From positions 1 through 44,963 of the forward strand of contig CALEJT010000053.1 in the NCBI GenBank assembly GCA_937898685.1: a DNA stretch of 44,963 bases, given 5' to 3'. This DNA is from an uncultured Gammaproteobacteria bacterium. GTDB taxonomy: Bacteria > Pseudomonadota > Gammaproteobacteria > Pseudomonadales > Pseudohongiellaceae. Positions 8,605 through 15,877 of the stretch are shown in pieces. The notes under the pieces were generated by a model that ran no database searches, had not been told where the DNA came from, and saw nothing but the letters and a program-made list of their open reading frames with translations. The translations under genes were made by a program, and so were the position numbers. The stretch's first letter is position 1. The number at the start of each line of letters is the position of its first letter.

Positions 8605-8909
8605 GCCTGCGCGTGGCCCCACCGGACCAGGCGCCAGCTTCAGAGGGGAATGTACGTGTAAACGTGCATGCAGTAACGACCTACGTAGTAACAAGCCGCG
8701 TAGTAACAATTACAAGTAACAAGTATCAGACCAACCCACTGCACGACGTAGCAACGTGGTACCCGACAGTAGGAAGCAGTCACTAGAGGGGTGTTGTTTC
8801 AACGCATACGCGCTGAAATTACCTCGCCAGAAGTATTAGACGGACTCAGTCCGCGAGGTGGCTATTGTCGCGTGTCGACAACCAAAGCCGTTAAAGAAAG
8901 GGGAAAATA
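8605..8909 (+). promoter_or_regulatory. Structured 5' leader of receptor copy 3
   Basis: AGAGGGG is at 8642-8648. Hairpin TGTACGT-gtaa-ACGTGCA (8651-8668) has a GNRA-type loop. Tandem CGTAGTAACAA repeats follow near 8683-8712. The conserved block CGACAGTAGGAAGCAGTCAC is near 8764, then GTTGTTTCAAC. The distal compound stem is CCTCG (8822-8826)/CGAGG (8854-8858) around CGGAC-tca-GTCCG (8841-8853). GTGGCTATTGTCGCG and AAAGGGGAAAA lead into the ATG. It is nearly the same as the copy 2 leader even though the receptor it drives belongs to the other coding class. Confidence 0.68.
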
Positions 8910-11900
8910 ATGGCTCCAAAACGTCAGGGTGCATGCCGCACCATTCTGTCCACTGCATTGGCAACTGCCATCGCCGGACTCACCGGCGGTGTCCATGCAC
9001 AGGACTCCACCAACCTCGATGAAATCGTCGTCACCGGCTCCCGTATCCGCATGACGGGTATGGAAACACCAACCCCGGTGACCGCGATGGAAGCGATGGA
9101 ACTGACCACCATGGCGCCTGGCAACATGATCGATTCCTTGAGCCAGCTGCCGCAGTTCCTCAACAACTCCACTCCGCAAAGCCCCACCAACTACGCCGGT
9201 TCCGGCGGCGCTTCCAACCTGAACCTGCGTGGTATCGGTTCGCAGCGTACGCTGGTATTGCTCGATGGTCGTCGCGTCACGCCCTCCAACCGCACCATGA
9301 CCGTCGACATCAACCTGTTGCCCGATGCCATGATTCGTCGCGTCGAGACCGTGACCGGTGGTGCTTCCGCAGCCTATGGCACGGACGCGGTGGCCGGTGT
9401 GGTGAACTTCATTCTCGATACCGAGTTCACCGGCGTTTCCATGAGTGCCCAGAGTGGTGTGACCAGCCGTGGCGACAACGACAACTGGGAAGCATCGTTC
9501 AACTTCGGCACCGACATCGGTGAGAAGAGTCATCTGCTGTTCTCGGCGTCCGGTTATCAGTCCGACAGCATCGAGACCTACGATGGACGTGATTGGTATC
9601 AGGGTTGGGGTACCGTAACGAACCCGGAATGGCAGGCTGCCGTGAACCGTGGCGAATGTCGCATGAACGTGCCTTGCGCTGCCGGCCCGCAGTTGATTCG
9701 TGCACCGCACGTCGTATCCACCAAGTACACGGCGGGCGGCATGATCCGCTCCAACGTCCCGGCGCTTAACAACCTGATCTTCCTGTCCGACGGTTCGGTC
9801 GTGCCGTTCCAGTTCAGCAGTCTCGGGACGCAGACCGGTACCTGGACGCAGTCCGTCGACAAAGCCTATGGCGGCGGCAGCGGTGACAACGTGATGCCCG
9901 ACCGCGCAGGGCAGGGCGGTTTCATGTCCGCCGTCGATCGTGAGAACGTGTTCGTGTATCTCGATCATGATCTCACCGACAACCTGACCGTCTATGGCCA
10001 GGTGATCTACGGCAAGAACGTGGTCGACTCGCCGAACGGCACCGTGGTCGCGTTCGACAGCTACGCTGGCCGCATCTATCAGGACAACGCCTTCCTGCCG
10101 GAAAGCGTGCGTCAGCTCATGATCGACAACAACGTCGACTCGTTCCAGTTCAACCGCATGGGCACGAAGGCCGACCTGGCGCAGAGCCGCATGGCCTTCG
10201 ACACGGCCATGACGTCGTTCACCGCCGGGTTCAAATCCGAAATCCAGAGCGGCCTGCTCGAAGGTTTCAGTATGGACGGTTACGTACAGAGCGGTGCCAC
10301 CGATCTGCGCATCCGCATGAAGGACTATCCGCGTGTGGATCGCATCTTCATCGCGATGGACGCCGTACGTGCGCCCGATGGTTCGATCCAGTGCCGCGCT
10401 GCACTCTATGACCCTGCCACCTACGGCAACTGCATACCGCTCAACCTGTTCGGTCAGGGGCGTGCTTCCAAGGAAGCCATCGACTATGCGCTCGGTCGTG
10501 ACGACCTCACCAACATCAAGGTGCAAGCTGCCGACCTCGAGCAGGATCTGGCAGAGCTGACTTTCAGTGGTGAAGTGTTCGAAGGCTGGGGCGCCGGCCC
10601 GATCTCCACTGCCTTCGGCGTCGCCTATCGTGAAGATCGCATCTCGCAGCGCATCCGCGACTACACCAACCCCTGGCAGACCGAAGGCGTGATCACCGTT
10701 CCCTTCAACGATCCTGCGCGCGGCATCCAGGGCATCCCGGCCACCTATGCGGGACACAACGTCACCGGCGTGCAGTTCTCCAGCGCAACGCAGTTCGACG
10801 GCACCATTCGTGTCAAGGAAGCGTTCAACGAGTGGATGGTCCCGCTGATCTCCGACGTGCCTTTCATTCAGCAGATGAACGCCAGCCTCGCTGCGCGCTG
10901 GGCCGACTACTCCGGCTCGGGTGAAGTGTGGTCCTGGAAGTACGGTGTCGACTGGACCGTCAACGATCAGGTGCGTCTGCGTGGTACCGTATCGCGCGAC
11001 GTGCGCGCCGGCTCGTTGTCCGAGCGCTTCGACCAGCAACGCAATGGTTCTTCCGCACAGGACCCACTGCGCGGCGGCGAGTCTGCCTCGTTCACGCAGA
11101 TCGTAGGCGGCAACCCCAACATCGGCCCGGAAAAAGCGCTGACCTGGACCGCTGGTTTCGTATATCAGCCTGAGTGGCTGGATGGGTTGTCGATGTCGGT
11201 CGACTACTACTCGATCAACACCAAGGGTCTGATCGCACAGCTCGGCACCACCAACATCATCAACGCCTGCGCCAACGGCGACGTCGGCCAGTGTGCCAAC
11301 ATCACTCGTGCTCCGGATGATGGCGCCGGTTATGGCGTGGGCCCGCTGACCTTCGTGTACAACCCTTTCCAGAACCTGGGTGAAGCGAAAGTGGCCGGTG
11401 CCGACCTCGAGCTGACCTATTCGACCGATGTCGATTGGTTCGGCGGCCTCGGTGGCGATGGTGAGCGCATCCGTGCGCGTGCCTTCTACAGCTACCTGCA
11501 GGACAACTGGATCGACTCCGACAACGACCCGGCCACCGATACCAAGATCCAGTCCGCTGGTGACATGAGTGCTGCTCAGCCGCGCAACAAGCTCACGCTG
11601 AACCTCTCGTACATGTCGGGTCCGCTGACCCTGTTCATTCAGGAACGCATCATCGGTGACGGCAACCACAGCAATCGCCTGAACAATGCCGATGTCACCG
11701 AAGGTGTGCAGATCAACGACAACAAGGTGAAGGCGGCGTACTACACCGACCTCAACGCCACCTGGACTGTCGAACAGTTCACTGGTGGTGAGCTCGAGAT
11801 CTTCGCCAACGTCACCAACGTGTTCGACCGCGATCCGCCGATCCGTGGTTCGTGGAACGACTTCGTTGGTGCACAGCAGGCGATCTTCACGCTGCACGAC

Positions 11901-11945
11901 GTGCTCGGTCGTCGCTACACTGCTGGCGTACGTCTGCGCTTCTGA
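8910..11945 (+). CDS. TonB-dependent receptor, array copy 3 (class B)
   Basis: The product is a 1011-residue outer-membrane TonB-dependent receptor. The signal peptide ends at VHA near residue 30, followed by QDSTNLDEIVVTG with the TonB-box-like element. The plug domain is highly similar to copies 1-2 (LNLRGIGSQ, LVLLDGRRV, YGTDAVAGVVNFIL). From about residue 265 it switches to class B sequence: GGMIRSNVPALNN, KNVVDSPNGTVVAFDSYAG, SGATDLRIRMKDYPRVDRIF, and later TNPWQTEGVITVPFND. It returns to the shared barrel around RWADYSGSGEVWSWKYG and ends GVRLRF. The cysteine pairs are conserved. The start at 8910 has AAAGGGGAAAA. I infer that the class B loops form a different extracellular surface and perhaps a different ligand; no substrate can be read from sequence. 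Confidence 0.9.
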   Translation: MAPKRQGACRTILSTALATAIAGLTGGVHAQDSTNLDEIVVTGSRIRMTGMETPTPVTAMEAMELTTMAPGNMIDSLSQLPQFLNNSTPQSPTNYAGSGGASNLNLRGIGSQRTLVLLDGRRVTPSNRTMTVDINLLPDAMIRRVETVTGGASAAYGTDAVAGVVNFILDTEFTGVSMSAQSGVTSRGDNDNWEASFNFGTDIGEKSHLLFSASGYQSDSIETYDGRDWYQGWGTVTNPEWQAAVNRGECRMNVPCAAGPQLIRAPHVVSTKYTAGGMIRSNVPALNNLIFLSDGSVVPFQFSSLGTQTGTWTQSVDKAYGGGSGDNVMPDRAGQGGFMSAVDRENVFVYLDHDLTDNLTVYGQVIYGKNVVDSPNGTVVAFDSYAGRIYQDNAFLPESVRQLMIDNNVDSFQFNRMGTKADLAQSRMAFDTAMTSFTAGFKSEIQSGLLEGFSMDGYVQSGATDLRIRMKDYPRVDRIFIAMDAVRAPDGSIQCRAALYDPATYGNCIPLNLFGQGRASKEAIDYALGRDDLTNIKVQAADLEQDLAELTFSGEVFEGWGAGPISTAFGVAYREDRISQRIRDYTNPWQTEGVITVPFNDPARGIQGIPATYAGHNVTGVQFSSATQFDGTIRVKEAFNEWMVPLISDVPFIQQMNASLAARWADYSGSGEVWSWKYGVDWTVNDQVRLRGTVSRDVRAGSLSERFDQQRNGSSAQDPLRGGESASFTQIVGGNPNIGPEKALTWTAGFVYQPEWLDGLSMSVDYYSINTKGLIAQLGTTNIINACANGDVGQCANITRAPDDGAGYGVGPLTFVYNPFQNLGEAKVAGADLELTYSTDVDWFGGLGGDGERIRARAFYSYLQDNWIDSDNDPATDTKIQSAGDMSAAQPRNKLTLNLSYMSGPLTLFIQERIIGDGNHSNRLNNADVTEGVQINDNKVKAAYYTDLNATWTVEQFTGGELEIFANVTNVFDRDPPIRGSWNDFVGAQQAIFTLHDVLGRRYTAGVRLRF

Positions 11946-11980
11946 TCAGCTCCTTTATATATAGGTAGCTGAACGCGAAA

Positions 11981-12042
11981 ACGGCGGGTGTGTGCTCCTT
12001 GCTTGTTGGGAAAAGGGAGCAACACCCGCCGTTTCTTTTTTT
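11981..12042 (+). terminator. Intrinsic terminator after receptor copy 3
   Basis: An 11-bp stem pairs ACGGCGGGTGT (11981-11991) with ACACCCGCCGT (12022-12032). An inner GCTCC..GGAGC stem and a T-rich tail (TTTCTTTTTTT) complete it. The stem is longer than in the other copies. Confidence 0.92.
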
Positions 12043-12063
12043 GATTCATCATAAATTCAGAAA

Positions 12064-12092
12064 TTGTTTACGCAGCGCTAATGGTGTACGCT
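12064..12092 (+). promoter_or_regulatory. Promoter of receptor copy 4
   Basis: The -35 is TTGTTT (12064-12069) and the -10 is TACGCT (12087-12092), spacer 17, aligned with the promoters of copies 2 and 3. Confidence 0.72.
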
Positions 12093-12098
12093 CGGGGC

Positions 12099-12418
12099 CA
12101 GCGTGTGTGACCAACTGGGTGGACTGGTTGATTCATACGCGGCTTCAGAGGGGAAGTACGTGCGAACGTACGCCGCAACACCAATACCTACGTAGTAACA
12201 AATCCACGTAGTAACAATTACAAGCAGTTCGCAAACTCACAGCACGACGTAGCAACGCGGTACTCGACAGTAGAAAAGCAGTCACTAGCGAGGGTTGTTA
12301 TTTCACCGCTTCCTAAACGCAAGCGCTGAAATCGCCTCAAAGTCAACGGCTCACGCCGTGAGGATGGCTATTTGTCGCGCGTCAAGAAAACCGAAGCCGT
12401 TAATGAAAGGGGAAAACA
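12099..12418 (+). promoter_or_regulatory. Structured 5' leader of receptor copy 4
   Basis: AGAGGGG is at 12147-12153. Perfect hairpin GTACGT-gcga-ACGTAC (12156-12171) has a GNRA loop. Tandem ACGTAGTAACAA repeats follow at about 12189-12218. Conserved CGACAGTAGAAAAGCAGTCAC is near 12265, then GTTGTTATTTCA. The distal compound stem is changed in sequence but preserved in pairing: CCTCA (12335-12339)/TGAGG (12359-12363) around ACGGC-tcac-GCCGT (12346-12359, sharing its last base). Relative to copies 2-3 both stems differ by compensatory substitutions, the best evidence in the window for a selected RNA structure. The ribosome-binding site is AAAGGGGAAAA. Confidence 0.7.
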
Positions 12419-15400
12419 ATGGCTCCAAAACGTCAGGGTGCATCCCGCACCATCCTGTCCACAGCATTGGCAACCGCCATCGCCGGTCTGACCGGTGTCG
12501 TACATGCTCAGGACTCCAACCTCGATGAAATCGTAGTAACCGGCTCCCGTATCCGCATGACGGGTATGGAAACACCGACGCCGGTGACCGCGATGGATCA
12601 GATGGAACTGACCACCATGGCTCCTGGCAACATGATCGAATCGTTGAGCCAGCTGCCGCAGTTCCTCAACAACTCCAGCCCGCAGACCAACCTCAACTAC
12701 GCCGGTTCCGGCGGTGCTTCGAACCTCAACCTGCGCGGTATCGGTTCGCAGCGTACGCTGGTATTGCTCGATGGCCGTCGTGTGACGCCGTCCAGCCGTA
12801 CCATGACCGTCGACATCAACCTGTTCCCTGACGCCATGATCCGTCGTGTGGAAACCGTTACCGGTGGTGCTTCCGCCGCATACGGTACCGACGCGGTTGC
12901 CGGTGTGGTGAACTTCATCCTCGATACCGACTTCGAAGGCGTTGCAGTCAGCGCGCAGAGCGGTGTGACCAGCCGTGGTGATGGTAAGAACTGGGAAGGC
13001 TCCTTCAGCTTCGGTAAGGAAATCGCCGAAGGCACCCACCTGCTGTTCTCTGCTTCCGGCTATCAGTCCGATGGGATCGAAACCTATGAAGGCCGTGATT
13101 GGTATCAGGGTTGGGGTACGGTAACGAACCCGGAATGGCAGGCTGCCGTGAACCGTGGCGAGTGCCGCATGAACGTGCCCTGTGCCGCCGGTCCGCAGCT
13201 GATCCGCGCTCCGCACGTCGTGTCCACCAAGTACACGCACGGTGGCATGCTTCGCTCCAACGTGCCCGCGCTGAACAACCTGATCTTCCTGTCCGACGGC
13301 TCTTACATGCCGTTCCAGTTCAGCAGCCTCGGCACGCAGACTGGCACCTGGTCGCAGTCCATCGACAAGGTCTACGGTGGCGGCAGCGGTGACAACGCCA
13401 ACTCCGACCGCGTAGGTCAGGGTGGCTTCATCTCCGAACTCGATCGTGAAAACGTATTCCTGTACCTCGATCACGAGGTATCCGACAACCTGACCGTGTA
13501 CGGCCAGGTGATCTACGGCAAGAACGTGACCGATTCTCCGAACGGTACCGTGGTTGCATTCGACAGCTACGCTGGCCGCATCTATCAGGACAACGCGTTC
13601 CTGCCGGAAGGCATCCGTCAGATCATGATCGACAACAACGTCGATTCGTTCCAGCTGAACCGCATGCACAGCACCGCCGACCTGGCGCAGAGCCGCTTTG
13701 CATTCGACACTGGCATGACCTCGTTCACCGCTGGTTTCAAATCCGAAATCCAGAGTGGTCTCTTTGAAGGCTTCAGTCTCGACGGTTACGTGCAGAGTGG
13801 TGCCACCGACGTGCGCATCCGCATGAAGGACTACCCGCGTGTAGACCGTATCTTCATCGCGATGGACTCCGTTGTGGCTCCGGATGGTTCGATCCAGTGC
13901 CGCGCCGCGCTCTACGATCCCGCCACCTACGGCAACTGCGTACCGCTCAACCTGCTCGGCGCCGGTCGTGCTTCCAAAGAAGCCATCGACTACGCACTGG
14001 GTCGTGATGACGGCACCAACATCAAGGTGCAGGCTGCCGACCTCGAGCAGGATCTGGCCGAACTGACCATGAGTGGTGAAGTATTCGAAGGTTGGGGCGC
14101 TGGCCCGATCTCCACTGCCTTCGGTGTTGCTTACCGCGAAGACCGCATCTCGCAGCGCATCCGCGACTACACCAACCCCTGGCAGACCGAAGGCGTGATC
14201 ACCGTTCCGCTGAATGATCCTTCCCGTGGTATTCAGGGTATTCCGGCCACCTTCGCTGGTCACGCCGTTACCGGCGTGCAGTTCTCCAGCGCAACGCAGT
14301 TCGACGGCATCATCCGTGTGAAGGAAGCCTTCAACGAGTGGATGATTCCGCTGATCTCCGATGCCCCGTTCGCCGATCAGGTCAACGCCAGCCTCGCCGC
14401 TCGTTGGGCCGATTACTCCGGTTCGGGTGAAGTGTGGTCCTGGAAGTACGGTCTCGACTGGACCGTCAATGATCAGGTACGTCTGCGTGGTACCGTGTCG
14501 CGCGACGTGCGCGCCGGCTCGCTGTCCGAGCGCTTCGACCAGCAGCGTAACGGTTCTTCCGCACAGGACCCGCTGCGTGGTGGCGAAACCGCGTCCTTCA
14601 CGCAGATCGTGGGTGGCAACCCGAACATCGGTCCGGAAAAAGCACTGACCTGGACCGCTGGTTTCGTGTACCAGCCGGAATGGCTGGAAGGTCTGTCCAT
14701 GTCGGTCGACTACTACTCGATCAACACCAAGGGTCTGATCGCACAGCTCGGTACCACCAACATCATCAACGCCTGCGCCAATGGCGACGTCGGCCAGTGT
14801 GCCAACATCACCCGCGGGCCCGATGACGGTGCCGGTTATGGCATTGGTCCGCTCACCTTCGTGAACAACCCGTATCAGAACCTGGGTCAATCGAAAGTGG
14901 CTGGTGCTGACCTTGAACTGACCTACACGACCGACGTCGACTGGTTCGGTGGTCTGAGTGGCGATGGTGAGCGCGTACGCGTACGTGCGTTCTACAGCTA
15001 CCTGCAGGACAACTGGATCGATTCCGACAACGATCCGGCGACCGATACCAAGATCCAGTCCGCTGGTGATGCAGGTGCTGGTCAGCCGCGCAACAAAGTG
15101 ACCCTCAATATGTCGTACATGAGTGGTCCGCTGACTCTGTTCGTACAGGAGCGCATCATCGGTGAGGGCAACTGGGCCAACCGTCTGAACGGCGCCGACG
15201 TGACCGAAGGCGTGCAGATCAACGACAACACGGTGAAAGCGGCGTACTACACCGACATCAACGCCACCTGGACTGTCGAACAGTTCACTGGCGGTGAGCT
15301 CGAGTTCTTCGCCAACGTCACCAACCTGTTCGATCGTGATCCGCCGATCCGCGGTAACTTCGGAGACTTCTTCGGCTCGCAGCAGGCGATCTTCGCTCTG

Positions 15401-15451
15401 CACGACGTGCTGGGTCGTCGCTACACCGCAGGTGTACGTCTGCGCTTCTAA
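12419..15451 (+). CDS. TonB-dependent receptor, array copy 4 (class B)
   Basis: The product is a 1010-residue TonB-dependent receptor with the same plan as copy 3: signal peptide ending VHA near residue 30, TonB-box-like DEIVVTG, plug domain, long barrel and C-terminal GVRLRF. Class B segments are present (GGMLRSNVPALNN; SGATDVRIRMKDY; TNPWQTEGVITVPLND). Bases 12860-13402 are identical to 16319-16861 in copy 5, and 14147-14322 are identical to 17606-17781, while neighbouring sequence differs at many sites, so these tracts look recently copied. The start at 12419 follows AAAGGGGAAAA. It is an independent unit with its own promoter, leader and terminator. Substrate unknown. Confidence 0.9.
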   Translation: MAPKRQGASRTILSTALATAIAGLTGVVHAQDSNLDEIVVTGSRIRMTGMETPTPVTAMDQMELTTMAPGNMIESLSQLPQFLNNSSPQTNLNYAGSGGASNLNLRGIGSQRTLVLLDGRRVTPSSRTMTVDINLFPDAMIRRVETVTGGASAAYGTDAVAGVVNFILDTDFEGVAVSAQSGVTSRGDGKNWEGSFSFGKEIAEGTHLLFSASGYQSDGIETYEGRDWYQGWGTVTNPEWQAAVNRGECRMNVPCAAGPQLIRAPHVVSTKYTHGGMLRSNVPALNNLIFLSDGSYMPFQFSSLGTQTGTWSQSIDKVYGGGSGDNANSDRVGQGGFISELDRENVFLYLDHEVSDNLTVYGQVIYGKNVTDSPNGTVVAFDSYAGRIYQDNAFLPEGIRQIMIDNNVDSFQLNRMHSTADLAQSRFAFDTGMTSFTAGFKSEIQSGLFEGFSLDGYVQSGATDVRIRMKDYPRVDRIFIAMDSVVAPDGSIQCRAALYDPATYGNCVPLNLLGAGRASKEAIDYALGRDDGTNIKVQAADLEQDLAELTMSGEVFEGWGAGPISTAFGVAYREDRISQRIRDYTNPWQTEGVITVPLNDPSRGIQGIPATFAGHAVTGVQFSSATQFDGIIRVKEAFNEWMIPLISDAPFADQVNASLAARWADYSGSGEVWSWKYGLDWTVNDQVRLRGTVSRDVRAGSLSERFDQQRNGSSAQDPLRGGETASFTQIVGGNPNIGPEKALTWTAGFVYQPEWLEGLSMSVDYYSINTKGLIAQLGTTNIINACANGDVGQCANITRGPDDGAGYGIGPLTFVNNPYQNLGQSKVAGADLELTYTTDVDWFGGLSGDGERVRVRAFYSYLQDNWIDSDNDPATDTKIQSAGDAGAGQPRNKVTLNMSYMSGPLTLFVQERIIGEGNWANRLNGADVTEGVQINDNTVKAAYYTDINATWTVEQFTGGELEFFANVTNLFDRDPPIRGNFGDFFGSQQAIFALHDVLGRRYTAGVRLRF
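12860..13402 (+). repeat. 543-bp tract identical to copy 5 (gene conversion, copy 4 side)
   Basis: Every base matches 16319-16861 at a constant offset of 3459. It covers the end of the plug and the first part of the barrel. One mismatch (12859) lies just before it and a further identical stretch of about 50 bp precedes that. The sequence diverges sharply after 13402 (CTCC versus GAAG). Confidence 0.95.
14147..14322 (+). repeat. 176-bp tract identical to copy 5 (copy 4 side)
   Basis: It is identical to 17606-17781 at the same offset of 3459, with substitutions on both flanks. It covers the class B segment TNPWQTEGVITVPLND and the following loop. Confidence 0.95.
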
Positions 15452-15479
15452 TCGGCTCTAGTTAGCCAAACGCCATACG

Positions 15480-15527
15480 ACGGCGGGCGCGCACTCCTTC
15501 GGGAGTAGCGGCCCGCCGTTTTTCTTT
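15480..15527 (+). terminator. Intrinsic terminator after receptor copy 4
   Basis: A 9-bp stem pairs ACGGCGGGC (15480-15488) with GCCCGCCGT (15511-15519), with an inner ACTCC..GGAGT hairpin, then TTTTTCTTT. Confidence 0.92.
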
Positions 15528-15559
15528 GTCTTTTCCGGAAGGGGATTTGATCAAGGAAA

Positions 15560-15587
15560 TTGTGCAGTCCCCTGCTCCTGATATACT
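15560..15587 (+). promoter_or_regulatory. Promoter of receptor copy 5
   Basis: The -35 is TTGTGC (15560-15565) and the -10 is TATACT (15582-15587), spacer 16. The -10 is closer to the sigma-70 consensus than in the other copies, so basal expression may be higher (inference). Confidence 0.7.
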
Positions 15588-15593
15588 CTCCGC

Positions 15594-15877
15594 CCGCCAG
15601 GGGCCTTCGGGTCCCTGGATTTAGAGGGGACGTTCGTGCAAACGCACGCTGCAACACCAGCTACGTAGTAACAAATCCACGTAGTAACAATAACAAGCAG
15701 TAGCAAGCTCATAGCACAACGAACAACGTGGTCTCGACAGTAGAAAAGCAGTCACTAGCGAGTGTTGTTATTTCATCGCGACAAGCGAGGTAACACTCAA
15801 AAGTCTTCGGCTCTGCCGTGCAGTGGCTTTTTTGTCGCAAATCAAAAAATCAGAAGCCGCATAAAGGGGAAACAACA
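15594..15877 (+). promoter_or_regulatory. Structured 5' leader of receptor copy 5
   Basis: This is the shortest leader (about 284 nt). AGAGGGG is at 15623-15629. Hairpin CGTGC-aaac-GCACG (15635-15648) has a different stem sequence from the other copies but the same place and shape. Tandem ACGTAGTAACAA repeats follow near 15662-15690. Conserved CGACAGTAGAAAAGCAGTCAC is near 15735, then GTTGTTATTTCA. The distal compound stem is reduced to CACT (15794-15797)/AGTG (15822-15825) around CGGC-tct-GCCG (15808-15818). GGCTTTTTTGTCGC and the ribosome-binding site AAAGGGGAAAC follow. Confidence 0.66.

Noticed and set aside
8649..8661. Possible tiny leader peptide after AGAGGGG in copy 3 (ATG TAC GTG TAA), and longer GTG frames in copies 2, 4 and 5
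   Set aside because: No start codon, length or sequence is conserved among the five leaders, while the hairpin at that spot is, so RNA structure explains it better.
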